A stretch of DNA of 64,000 nt from Zonotrichia leucophrys gambelii (lineage: Eukaryota > Chordata > Aves > Passeriformes > Passerellidae). A program made the position numbers and the translations under genes. Of this stretch, positions 27,538-39,027 are shown piece by piece (the stretch's first letter is position 1; each line of letters begins with the position of its first letter). The stretch spans positions 98,211,412 through 98,275,411 of the forward strand of contig NC_088171.1 of the NCBI RefSeq assembly GCF_028769735.1, written 5' to 3'. Under the pieces are notes generated by a model that was given only the letters and a program-made list of their open reading frames with translations, had not been told where the DNA came from and made no database searches.

Positions 27538-28010
27538 ATGGAGTCATAGAATCACTACAGCTGGAAAAGACCTGCAGATAATCAAGTCCAACCTTTGACT
27601 TCATATCACCATACCCACTGAAACAAAATTCCACATCCACTGTATTTTTTTAAACTTCTGAACATAAGGATGATGATTCTGCCACATCAATGGGAGCTTC
27701 TTCCAATGCTTTATTGCTCTTTCAGTGAAGAAATTCTTCCTGATACCCAACCTAAATCTCCCCTGGTTCAGCTTGATGCCATTTCCCTTTGTCATATCAG
27801 TAGGTCCCTGAGAAAGAAGTTGACCATCACCTGACTACAACCTCCTGTCAAGTAGGTGTACAGAGCAACACGGTCTCTCTCTCCCCTGAACCCCCTTGCT
27901 CCAGACTGAACAACCCCAGCTCCCTCAGCCACTACTCAGAGTAATTATGTTCCAGAAGCTTGCCCAGCCTTGTTGGTTTTTTTCTGCAACTCAGTGATTC
28001 TGTGCCAAAG
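27538..28010 (-). mobile_element. CR1 LINE fragment, 3' part
   Basis: In plus orientation it begins with the reverse-complement CR1 tail (agtcatagaatcac) at 27,542. It continues through the landmarks 'aaattcttcctgatacccaacctaaatctcccc' near 27,730 and 'tgaacaaccccagctccctcagcc' near 27,906. These are the standard order of a minus-strand avian CR1. It is 5'-truncated near 28,010 and diverged. Confidence 0.85.
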
Positions 28011-29098
28011 GACACAAATGCAACTTCCCAGAGTGTGAGGGAAGGGAAGGTTCAGGAAGGGAGGAGAGAAGAGGAGAGGAGAACAAATAAATAAAAATCC
28101 TAAGCTAAAAGCTTTCTCCTCCCCTCTATTTCCCTTATCTATGTGAGATAAGTGAAGAATGCACACAGTTTTGTAGTTTTTGATAGAAGTGATGTTAGTC
28201 TCAAAAGGATTGCCTACTTTACTGAAGACATGGTTAGAGTTCTAAGAAATTATTTTTGTCCACTAATTTGCTGTGCATATACTCCTTAAGCAAATAAAGA
28301 CTAACAGGATACTACTAATAATATTGATATTACTAGTAATATTACTAGTAATATTAATAATATTATCATTAAACAATAAAAATTTGTCCCACACAAAAGT
28401 TTCCCTTCAAGAACACTGTTTATTCCATTCTTGCTGTGCAAATGCAAATTCTCCTCAATATCTTTGGAACAATTTGCTTTTATACCCCTTCCTTATGCAA
28501 GTATTAAAACTGATGCCTTTTTTTATTTTTGCCAAATTGCCTCATGATATTCTGTCTCTGATCTTAAAATTGCAAAGTATCTCAAAGAGATTGAAGCCTA
28601 AGGGATAGATAAAACTGATGGGAAAATTGGTACTTGGCTCCCTAAGTAAGTAGAAATCTGTTATGGAGCTGAAGGGGTCTGAAATTAACAAAGATCAGTT
28701 TATTTCTAAATGCAAGGGATATAACAATAAGTATATATGCTAAATCAAGTATAGATTGACTTTCATTTTTGTCTATCTTGTTTGACAATTTAATTTTTTC
28801 CAGAATTTTTGCAAAATTTTGTGATTGTTTTCCACATTCTTTAATCCTTTTCCCAGATCATGGGAATAATATTATCTCTTGGAGATTTTTTTGTACCTTT
28901 CTATTTTTTCTTGGACATTATTTTTCTTTAAAAAACCCAGAGTAATTCTACATGAATTGTGATGTAATACTTTTATTTCTGACAGTTTTATTATGCTTTG
29001 CAATTTCTCAGTTGATGCTCTTTGGTGCAGGGCCAATATAATTCTTTAGATTTCATTCATTTGATTAATGTCTAATTTTTTTTTTTTAATTTATCTAG
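28011..29098. other. Noncoding stretch with ATT-rich simple repeat
   Basis: No supported gene. An (ATT/ACTAGTAAT)-type AT-rich simple repeat covers about 28,308-28,372. The final 30 bases form a strong polypyrimidine tract leading into candidate exon C. Confidence 0.45.
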
Positions 29099-29299
29099 AT
29101 GTCTTGTCAGAAGGTCAGTGCATGAATTAAGTAAAGGATTAATAGTGGAAATTATAGGAAAACCTTTCTCCCAAACCCCACAGTCTAAGAAGGTTATGGT
29201 CAATGGAACTAATGCAGTGCCTCAAATAGTCTGGAGAATCTCTGAGGTGCCTGAAAGGTCTCTCTCATGTTTGTGGTTCAGGAAGCTTCAAAGTTACAG
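29099..29299 (+). CDS. Candidate host exon C (unidentified gene)
   Basis: A long T-tract ends in TTTATCTAG at 29,098. The exon is 201 bases (67 codons), enters with one base completing a split codon, and leaves with two bases. The donor is TACAG|GTAAAA at 29,299/29,300. The peptide includes VHELSKGLIVEIIGKPF and WRISEVPERSLSCLWF and is rich in hydrophobic and aromatic residues typical of a folded domain. Entry phase matches exit of candidate exon B. The endogenous retrovirus begins about 85 bases into the following intron, in the same orientation. I do not recognise the protein. The alternative is a chance open stretch between cryptic sites. Confidence 0.5.
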
Positions 29300-29383
29300 G
29301 TAAAAAAAGAATTTTTCTCTAGTCTGAAACAAAGTAAAAATCCATTCTAAATTAAGTAAAGTGTCTAAGAGAAGTGAAAAGTC

Positions 29384-29719
29384 TGTGAAGCCAAAGCTAA
29401 AAAAAAAAAACTCGCATGCCAGAAACAGCAAAGAAACAAAGAGAAACAGAAAAGACCACGAAATCAATTTGCCCCCAACCTAAGAATTCCTTTAATAAAG
29501 AAAAACAATAAATATCATGCAGAATGAATATATATGAACCTATTATAAAACTATATGCATATGCATTTAGAAAAGAGATAAAAAGAGACCTAAAGTCTTC
29601 AGAAGTACGCATGCCTTTTAAAAAGAATTTTCTCCACATGCGTCCAGTGCCGTGAATAAACATACCGAGCTTTACAACTTTTATAAAGTTGTGAAGTTTC
29701 TTCTTTTCTCCGCAAAACA
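29384..29719 (+). mobile_element. 5' LTR of gammaretrovirus-like provirus
   Basis: The right boundary is well supported: the LTR ends ...GCAAAACA at 29,719, three bases before the primer-binding site. A TATA-like AGATAAAAAG sits near 29,577 and a polyadenylation signal AATAAA at 29,655-29,660, in the spacing expected for U3-R-U5. The left boundary is less certain; I chose the TGTGAAGCC at 29,384. No matching 3' LTR is found downstream in the window. Confidence 0.65.
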
Positions 29720-29722
29720 TTT

Positions 29723-29740
29723 TGGCGAGCCAGCCAGGAG
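29723..29740 (+). other. Primer-binding site, tRNA-Arg type
   Basis: TGGCGAGCCAGCCAGGAG is an exact 18-base complement of the 3' end of vertebrate tRNA-Arg(ACG) including CCA, as I remember that tRNA. Use of tRNA-Arg as primer is known in some class I endogenous retroviruses. Confidence 0.85.
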
Positions 29741-32399
29741 AGTTCTCTGTCCCCGCAGGGGCAGGGAGGCTAGATGGACCTCCAAGGCGCGCCCTAGGAT
29801 TTTTTTCCTGGTGGGGCTCCGCTCGTCTCAACTTGCCACCTGCGAGGACGAAAAACAACCTGCTGGCCTGCAGAAGAGAATACAGTATGTACTGAAGAGC
29901 TCCCCCCCCCAAAAAAAAGAGAGCTAAAGAGTAAATCACCCAAAAAGCCTGAGTACAACTAAGAGAGCAACTACAGTAAAGACAAAGTTCATCGTTCTAA
30001 TAAAGCAGAACCACCAGTGACCCTAAGAGTAAGTTGAGCGAACCCATGTATGTGTGTATTGAGAGTTCATTTTTCTGATAGAGCAGACCAGCTGAACCTG
30101 TGTGTAAGTGTAGTGTCCAAACACTGTGTTACTATATAGTTAATGCATGGTGTAGTTGGTGCACTGTGTTTCTAATCATGCAAGTGTATAAGTGTATAGT
30201 GTATAAAAAATGTAGATCTACAGTGCTCTACAGTGCAAAGAGTACTACCCATGCTTGAAGCAGCTGAGTAAAGCCAGAAGTGCCAGCTGCAGCAAGCTGT
30301 AAAAGCAGAGAGAGAAGTGCTCTGCAGAAAAGCGAGTAGAAGAATGTCAGTTATAGTATTTGTGTTTAAATGTAGTAAATTGTGTAAATTTAATACATTT
30401 TAACCGTGAGTATGAGCTCAGAGAGTTCCTTTGCCTTAGATGTTTAGACTTGATCTCTAAACTGTGCGCTGTTATTTTGATTGTGTCCAAGAAAAATTAA
30501 TGTGAGTAAATGCCCAATTATATTATGCTGTGTTGTGTTGAAAAAAGTAAGCATTTTGAGAAATATTCCCTTTCCCAGTGATTTTGTGTAGTAATTTTCT
30601 TCCACTGCATTGTAATAATTTGATTCTCAAATTGTATAATAGTGTTTGTAGAAATTTTAAGATTTTGTTTGCAACAAAAGTAGCATTTTACACAAAAAAA
30701 AACTATAGTATAGTGATTTATGCTTAACTACGATAAAGCGAGTTAAAAGAATTACAAGAATTCTCCCCCTCACAGCAATTCAAGCCTTAGCTCTAGTGAA
30801 TTTGAAATAAAAGAGAGTGTGCATGTGTGTCTGTGGGCATATCAGAGTTTCGGCTGTGACAAGCACAGCATTTTTGCAAAGCAATAAAACAAGTGTAAGT
30901 AAACACAGTGCTTAATTAGATTAAGCAAAAAGAAAACTAAAAAAACCTACTATTTTGTAAAACAAAATTTAAATTAAAAAAATAAATTAAATAAATTAGT
31001 TAATGAAACTTCAGCTAGTACTGCAGTAAGTCTGAACTAAAAACAGCCTGCTATAGAGATTTAAAATTCTCAATAACAAACAGAATAGCCTACCTTTGCA
31101 AGCAATTTTGAAGATCCTTTAGTGCATCAAGAAGCTGACACGCTGCGTAAAGTGACAGTAGCTGTCCCCTGAGCACAAAGACAGCTCTAGCTGCCCTGTC
31201 TCCCCAAAGAACACAAAAATAAACTGTGAGCAAAAACTAAATGTGCAAGTATTATTGCAGTGCAGTGTTTGTGAGAAACACTAGTATTGCTCTTCTAATA
31301 AGTGTCAAAGCACATGCCCCAAGTGTAAATCAAAAGTTTCTGATCAAGCTGATTCAGAACCTAAAATCTTAAAGTTTGTGTCTGCAAAAATCACATCTGA
31401 TACCTGACACCTGAAGCTGTGTATGTGTAAGAGAGAAACAGAGAAACTACTGTAAAAGTCTGTGAAAAGAAGTTTGAGTAAAGCTAAATAAAGCAAAGTG
31501 AAAAAGATAATAAGAGCTGACCAGAGCAAAGAAATTCCTAAATTAACCCCTTTTAAGAAGAGCTCACTAAGAGAAAGTTGCCAACAAGAGCAGAAAATAA
31601 AAGGATTTATAATACTTCATTGCAGTTAGTACTTTTTTAAAATAAAAATATAAATGAGATAGTGTTTTTTATATGCTAATATGTCTTTTTGTTTTAAGAA
31701 ATCACCCAAAATAGCAAAGAGACTAAGATCAGACCGCCCTCTAATCTTAGCCCTTAAAAAAGAAAACAAAGCAAAGAGAAAGCAAATCAAACATGTTGTT
31801 CAGCATGTTCAGTATGAAGTCAAACAAAGATTATCACACTGAAATGCAAAGCAATCACAGTTTGCAAAATGAGTACATATGATTTGTTGAAAGCTCCTCC
31901 CAAAGTAAGAGAAGAAAGATAAAAATGACCTCTCCAAAAGAGGAGAATTTTAGTCGACACAAAAGCCATATATTCAGTTTTAAATAAAGCTTTAGTACCT
32001 GTAGAAAATGTTTATGTTGTAGTGTAGAGAACAACTAAACAACTAGCCAATCTGAAAAAGCATACTTTTACAAACCTTTAAAGTAACGTGTACTATGTGT
32101 ACTTAGAAGTTTTATACAATTCACTCAATTTGCTAAACATACTCAAATGAGAAAAGTTACTCTAGAAGCAAATAATATAAAAAAGTTAAACTTAACATTA
32201 ACAAACACTAAAATTAAAGACTTTAGTAAAGAGATATTAGAATAAATAAATAAGTGTTTTCAAAAGTATGAGCCTCTGCTGTACCAGAGAGAGTAAAAAA
32301 TGCCCCCCCATGGTAATCAAGCTTAAGGAAAGAACATAACCAGTGAGAGTTGAGTAGCACCCTCAAAAAGAAGATAAAGAAAAAATCAGCCCAATAATT
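29741..32399 (+). mobile_element. Provirus leader and decayed gag region
   Basis: This region lies between the primer-binding site and the first recognisable reverse transcriptase text. It is A-rich on the plus strand and full of stops in all frames. A splice-donor-like AGAGTAAGT occurs near 30,026. I could not identify matrix, capsid or a CCHC zinc knuckle with confidence, so gag is assigned only by position. A protease segment is not recognisable. Confidence 0.55.
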
Positions 32400-34020
32400 G
32401 ATAGTACTGAATTAAGAGCTGTTAATAAAATAACACAAAATTTATACCCTGTAGTAGCAAATCCATATACTTTACTAACTTATCTAACACCTGAGCTAAC
32501 CTAGTTCACTGTTTTAGGCCTAAGAGATGCCTTCTTTTGCCTCCCCATCCACAAAGCCAGCCAGAAAATTTTTGCATTCAAACTCAAACTCACACAGTCC
32601 ATGTGCCTGAAAGCTTCAAAATTCCCCACTCCAATTAGAGAACAGCTTGCAAAGATTCACAGTCCCAAGAAGCTCCACAAGAAGAAAAGAAGATGTTGCA
32701 GTACGTAGATGATCTTCTAGTAGCCACTCAGACAAAAGAAGCAAGAAAAGCCTAGACAGTAAGCCTTTTGAATTTCCTAAGACTCCAAAGATGCAGTCTC
32801 AAAAAAAAAAAAGCACAGATAGTGAAACAGAAAGTAATCTAAAAAAGTAATCTACCTAAAATAAGAAGTAAGCGCTAAGCAACAGACTTTAAAGCAGAGA
32901 AGCCCTATGCCAAACCCTGAAACCCCAGACAACAAAGGAACTCTGAACCTTCTTAGGCATGGAAGGGTAGTACCAGCTGTAAGTTTATAATTATAGACTG
33001 TTCGCCAAACCCCTCTATGCTCTTATTGCCGATTAAAACAGAGATCTCCAGTAGACAAAAGACTCCACACAAGCCTTTCACAAGCTAAAGAGTACCCTCA
33101 TGTCAGCTCCAGCTTTGAAACTTCCAAATGTAAATAAACCATCCTTTCTATTTTTCCACACAAAGAATTGCCCTGAGAATATCAGCTCAAGACTTAAGCT
33201 CGTACTGAAAAGCAGTTGCTTACTTCTCTAAGCAACTAGATGCAACAGCTGAAGGATGGCCAGGTTGCCTCAGAGCTGTAGCAGCAGTTGTGCTGAACAT
33301 TCAAGAGGCACACAAGTTTACCCTGGGACAAAAATGACTGTGCTAGTGTCCCACACAGTGTCCGCAGTACTGGAAGTAAAGGGTGGCCACTGGCTTTCAC
33401 CACGGAGGTTTCTGAAATACCAGGCCATCATGGTAGAGCAAAATAATGTAGAAATAGTGGTGACTAATATTGTCAACCCAGCTTCTTTTCTCAGTGGAAT
33501 CAAGGAGAAGCAGTACACCTTGATTGCCTGGAGACCATTGAAGCAACCTACTCCAGCCACTCAGACATAAAGGACACTCCTCTGGGCGGTGCAGAGACCT
33601 GGTTCACTGACAGGAGCAGCTACATTGCCAGTGGAAAGCGACATTGCAAAGTACACAGTGACTACCTGCAGAGAGGTAATAGTCTGGACCCTTGCCAACA
33701 GGTACCTCTGCACAGAAGGCTGAGATAAATGCATTGACCCATGTCTTAGAAACAGCGAAAAGAAAATAAACATCTATACAGACTCGAATTAGGCATTCAG
33801 AGTTGTGCACGCACATAGAGCCATCTAGAAAGAGAAGAGACTGCTGACGTCACAAAGAAAGAAGAGACAATCCAGTTGCTAGAAGCAGTTCAGCTACCTG
33901 AAAAAGCATATTAAAACACACCAAAGAGTGAGCTTAAAATTAGAAGAAAGAAATGAGCTAATAGATAGAGAAGCAAAGAAAGCAATAAAGAGTAAAGTAC
34001 AAATTTTACTCAAAAGTAAG
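32400..34020 (+). pseudogene. pol: Decayed gammaretroviral pol (RT-RNase H)
   Basis: Fragments in shifting frames match reverse transcriptase and RNase H of gammaretroviruses, in the right order. LRAVNK-like text lies near 32,410. The first catalytic motif region reads VLGLRDAFFCL at 32,511. The polymerase active-site text QYVDDLL has YVDD at 32,702-32,713. A connection-domain stretch is open from about 33,240 to 33,520, and RNase H begins with TWFTD at 33,598. An RNase H C-terminal stretch (NELIDREAKKA) is visible near 33,950. Tryptophan codons have become stops at more than one place (for example 32,503). Several frameshifts are present and an internal part of the fingers/palm appears lost between 32,600 and 32,690. 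The copy cannot encode an active enzyme. Integrase and env are not recognisable. Confidence 0.85.
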
Positions 34021-36533
34021 CCATAATACAATAATACTAATCAAAAGAGACATACAACTACAATGATGCAAACAACAACAGCTGTGATCATACAAAAAAA
34101 GAGTGAAGGTAATTTTCCAGCTGAAATTCCGAAAATTGTGTGAAATAATGCAATTGATAATAAAAGGAATTTCTGTGAACTTCTGCCTTCATCTTAAGAG
34201 CAGGCTCTGGTCTGTTTACTAAGAATATTCAACTGGTTATTCCTACTTGATAGTCTAAAAATGTAAATATTTAGCATTATTCTTGCTTTTCACATGTTGT
34301 ACATTCTAGCAGGGATACAGAAAGTGACCCTGTGAACAGAGTTAATTTTTTACAGTAGTTGAGGGGGTATGCACATGAGCATGTCTGAGTTTATTCTATT
34401 CCAATGAAGGGCAGGGGTAAGGGACATGGCAAAAATTAAAAATATATGGATATAATAGCTGTGTGAAAAGACCTATGTCTTCTTTAGAGATTGGAATAAG
34501 AAAGGATATGGACCAGACCTTAGGTTTGTGGGATAGATTTATTTATTATTGTCCTGAAGTCCTTGGGCCACATAGTTTAAATTCTGTTGAAGCTTTATCA
34601 AAGGTTGATATTTAAGGTGTTAAATTCAGTAATTCATCTTACATTCAAATGCATACCTAGATGTGTGTGAGAGAGGAAGAGAATCCTCCTTATTTGCAGT
34701 GACATATTTACAGCAACCAATGTTTTTTCTTAATTTTTTCTTGGATGAGAAGGAAAGCAGCCTCTCTAGAATGTAGGATGGATGTACTTGAAATGCTGAG
34801 CAGATGCTTAGAGAAGAACATGACAAAAGATAATCTCTGCAGCATCCATTTGATTCTAGCTGTGCTGCCTGGACTAATGCTGCCGGTGCCTGACAAATGT
34901 GGCACAGCTGACACAAGTCCAGGACACAGTTATGTGATTGGATTCTCTTGAAGGCTCTTGTGAGCTTAGTTTGCTTGAAAGGAAGCAAGTGAGTTAATCC
35001 TTTCCATCCCAGAGCTCTCTGCCAGCTGATGTATGTAGCTGATAAAGACTTCAGGCCTTATCAGGCTCAAGTAGGATTATCTCTTCCACTTTTAAATTAA
35101 GTATGTCTTAACATGTTTTAAGCAAATAGTTTCACAAGTCAAGCAGAAAACTATTATCTCTAAAATCTAAATATCATCTAAAATAATCAACATTCCATAG
35201 ACTTTCCCTCCCTGTCTTTCCTCCAAAGACCCTGAGCTGGAAATTACCTCTAGAACAAATCAGGACAATACAGGCTCACATTTTGAGGAGTGCAGGACCT
35301 TCATCAGCTCAAAGCTGGGAAAGTTCCAGCCTGAAATCAGAGCTTTCTCTGGAAAAACTATGCAAAACATATCCCAAGTAGCCAGTTCTTCTAAAATCGA
35401 TTTGCATTATTGTTTAGCTGTTAATAAAAGAAGGAAGAAAGAAAAGAATCCTACAGACAGGAGATGGATTACATTGAATATTACTTGTTGAATCAGATAG
35501 TTTGAGAGACACAAGTATAATTTCATCCCTAAACATAACAATCATCCCCAGGGACGATGGAAAAAAATTCCAGGTAAGAATGGAAATTACTTGAAAAAAA
35601 AAAAACTGGGGAATTAAGGCTGCTCAGAATTGAGATCCCCATTAAGTGCCTAACTTCATGTAAAAACATTCATTCCTGAAGTTCCAAATTAACTTTTAGG
35701 AAATATTTCATATGATGATTTCTAGGAACAGATTGTGCTTTCAATACCGTATGTTGTATGATATGAGCTGGGTGTGATTTCCAGAGGTATTTTGGTTGTA
35801 ATGAACTTAAAGTGAGTATGGACTTTATGCAAACAAGAAAGAAGAATTTGACATTATATGATATTCTAAGGTATTAAGGCTGTAATACAATTAATATATC
35901 CCATAATAAAGACATAGATTCATTTGTCATCATTCCAAGAAAAAGCACCTTCTGGATTTAAAACCTGTTCTGAAATATGGAACAGATGGTGATAGGATGA
36001 AATTCACTACAAAAACAACATTATTTTCTCTATAATTAGTTGTATACATGAGTCATATTCGATTTTGAATAAATACACCAGCAGCTGTAACTTTTTATCC
36101 ATCATAGTTTTACATTGAATTTATACAGGCATTATGGGAACCAGAAATTTCCTGATAATTTTATCTGGAATAAATAAGAAGTCAAAAGTATTTAAAGAAA
36201 GAAATTCAATCAACTAGGAGTTTTTCTAAAGGAAATAAATTATTATATTTGGATAAGCTAATTATTTGTCTAAATCAAAACTATTCATTTGTGGACCACT
36301 CTAGTCTCAGTCTACATTGTGTCAGCCTTTACTTGTGATGATGATGATGGTTACATTAATTCAACCACAGTGAAATATAATTAGAATGATCTAGAAATAA
36401 AATACAAATATCAAGATTAAAAAAAAAAAAGTCAGTGTATTAAACATAAAAAATCTGGTGTATAAAAAGGGCTATTTTTAACATAATAGAACATCTACAA
36501 ATACATGTACCCACAGAAAGAAATATACATACG
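34021..36533. other. Provirus 3' edge and noncoding stretch
   Basis: Retroviral similarity fades at about 34,020-34,100 with no 3' LTR or polypurine tract, so the provirus is 3'-truncated. The rest is AT-rich with a short (GAT)n run at about 36,339-36,353 and nothing else I can name. Confidence 0.45.
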
Positions 36534-36900
36534 TGTTGTTATCTTGCTGTTGTATTTCATATTTCTAAAGTTCCATACTGTCACAATCATATTTCTAAAG
36601 TCTCATACCTTCTCGGCAATATTTCTTGGGAGCAGTTCTTCATAGCATTGACTTCTTCTTCCACTTCTTGCTACTTCTTAGTCAGAGCTCCCTCCAGGGT
36701 CTCCCTGACAGGCCAAGCCCAGCTCCTTTTATCCCAGTTGTCTTCATTATCTACAGCTGCAGCCCAATTAAGGACATCGCAGCTGCAGCCCATGAGGGCT
36801 TATCAGGGCAAGGCCTATATACAGATATTCAAATATAACACAGATATTTCACTAAGACTCCTACTATACAAACTGAAATACTTCTTCTATCCTGCCCTTC
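36534..36900 (-). mobile_element. Solo LTR of the ~311-bp family, diverged
   Basis: In minus orientation it shares with the copies at 43,800 and 58,543 the U3 block around 'gggctgcagctg...ccttaattgggctgcagctgt', the A/T box region, and the terminal ...AACA end (TGTTGTT at 36,534 on the plus strand). Near the end is a 30-bp tandem duplication of CATATTTCTAAAGT at 36,558 and 36,588. The right edge is approximate, and the copy is older than the other two. Confidence 0.55.
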
Positions 36901-37650
36901 TCTCCCTAGTAGCATTATCAATAGAAAGTGAGCTTAAAGATACCAAAACAGTAAGTGAGGGTTTTATTTCAGTTTTTAATAATTTGCTCTTGGGCAACAT
37001 AAATGCCAAAAAATTAAATACAAAGATGAATAAAAAGCAAATAGGAAAATTCTAATTCTCTGTAAACTTACTGTGGCAAACCTTCCCACTTTGTATAAAC
37101 AGCATACTAAAGTCTTTCCTCTACCAAAAGCCATAGCTTTACAAATAGCTAGGAAATTAATGACATATCCTTCTGTTCTGCAGCACTGAGAAGAAGCCTG
37201 GGCTGGGACCTGTGTGACCTCAGCCATACCAGTTTCAGGAGCCCTTGTTAGCTGACTTCAGCCCAAAGCTGAGGATCTGAGTTTCCCAGAAACTCAGTTT
37301 AGGATTCAGATTTTCTTCTAGAAGCACAAGGGGATATCAATCCTTTCTCATTTTTTTACAATCTTTGTTACTCAAAAAGTGATACAAAGTTGCTCTCATC
37401 AAGCTGTAAATGTAATTTGTTTTCTCTTTCTGTACAATTAAGTAGTTTGTGTTTTTTCACTTGTTTTGTGGATGTTGCACACACAAAGCCAAATAAAAAA
37501 AATATCTTCTGCTCTCATTCTGTTGTGTACATCTAGCTGATTCAAGAGGGGAGGACATAAATAACAATCCCTACTACACTAGAAACCATGGCAGTAAATA
37601 ACACAATTATTAAAAATCTTAGGTGTCTGAGAGTGCAAAATGTATGTATC
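36901..37650. other. Noncoding stretch
   Basis: Nothing supported beyond short chance open frames. Confidence 0.4.
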
Positions 37651-38165
37651 AGAATCATGGAACAATTCAGGTCAAAAGGGACTTCCAGAAGTTGTCATCA
37701 TCATCAAAATAATGGTTTGGTTAAGGCAAGTATAATCTAATCAAGTTTCTCAGAGTTCTGTCTAGCTAAGCTCTAAACTTCCCCAGAGTTGGAGAAAAAA
37801 ACTGTATAGGTTCCTGTTCCAATATTTTACTACCCTAAAGATAAAATAAACAATCAAACAAATAAATAAATACTTCCTAATATATATAATTGGAATTTCA
37901 CGTGTCAGTTTCTGTCCATGGCACTTTTTTCTATCACTTTGCACTTTGACAAGAGTCTGCTCTGACCCTATTTGTGCCCATGGCTGAAGAAGTTGCTGTC
38001 CTTGATAACATCTCCCAGAGTAATCTGTTCTCCTGGCTAAATAGGTCCTTGTCTCACTGGTTCCTTATATGCCACATTTCAGCTCTTTGACCGGCTTTGT
38101 GGCCCTCCACTGGGCTCATTTCACTACACTCTTTGTTTCTCCTGGTGGGGAGCCTAAAATTGGAG
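37651..38165 (-). mobile_element. CR1 LINE fragment
   Basis: It begins at the left with the reverse-complement tail AGAATCATGGAACAATTCAG. It then shows minus-strand CR1 landmarks, such as the lysine/arginine-poor 'gtggccctccactgggctcattt' block near 38,100. It is 5'-truncated near 38,165, and lies head to head with the next CR1. Confidence 0.75.
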
Positions 38166-38579
38166 AGATATCTTGAGATAACAGCCCCAAGCGAAACATT
38201 ACGTACATCTAAATTCATCTAATAATCTAAATTCATGGAACTAAAAATAATCTTGAAATGCCTTCAGTTTGGCTTTGAAAAGTGTAATGTTTCCAGCATT
38301 GTAGATGTCAAAGCAATTTCACTGGCTGATTCAGTTTCAATTTTGGCACAATCAGCAGACTGGCATCTTGAGCACTTAGAACTCAACCAGAGTATGAAGA
38401 AAGAACAGTTTGTTAAGCAAAGAGAATTCAAGGGCAAACAAGGTCTAGTGAGGCAGGAAATGTTTTAAAATTGATACTGAACCTGCATGGATAACAATAG
38501 AGTGAGCTGAAAAAGCTAGAAAATATGCTGACCTATCTCAATGTTAGTGTTTAGGTATGTGGAAAATAGTTTGTCCTTA

Positions 38580-39027
38580 GAAGACCAATAAGAAATAGCC
38601 AAGAAGATCAGAGGGCTGGATCACTTCTCCTATGAAAACAGGCCAAGAATTGTGCAGTCTAGAGAAGAGAAGGCTCAGAATAAACCTTACTGCAGCTTTC
38701 AGTAGGTGAAGGGAAAGTATAAGCAAGATGAAGAAGGACTTTTTAACAGGACCTGTAGTGACAGGGTAAGTGGCAATTGTTTCAAGGTGAAAGAGGGTAA
38801 TTTAGAATGGACAAAAGGAAGAAATTTATATACTAAGGGTTTTGAGACACTTAAAAATTCACCAAGAGAAACTGTGGATTGTCCATGATTGGAAGCATTC
38901 AAGGTGAGGCTGGGTGCAGCTTTTAGCAGTCTGGTCTAGTAGTAGATGTCTCTGCCCACGTCAGGAGAGCTGGAACTAATGAATTTTAAGGTCCCTTTCA
39001 ATCCAAACCGTTCTATGATTCTGTGAA
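38580..39027 (+). mobile_element. CR1 LINE fragment with intact 3' end
   Basis: It contains 'gagggctggatcacttctcctatgaaaacagg' near 38,610 and ends with 'aaggtccctttcaatccaaaccgttctatgattctgtga' at 39,027, the canonical avian CR1 3' end in plus orientation. It is 5'-truncated. Confidence 0.85.

Noticed and set aside
29397..29939. 180-codon minus-strand open frame across the provirus LTR and primer-binding site
   Set aside because: It crosses defined retroviral control sequence in antisense, has no recognisable domain, and is low in complexity at both ends; chance is the simplest reading.
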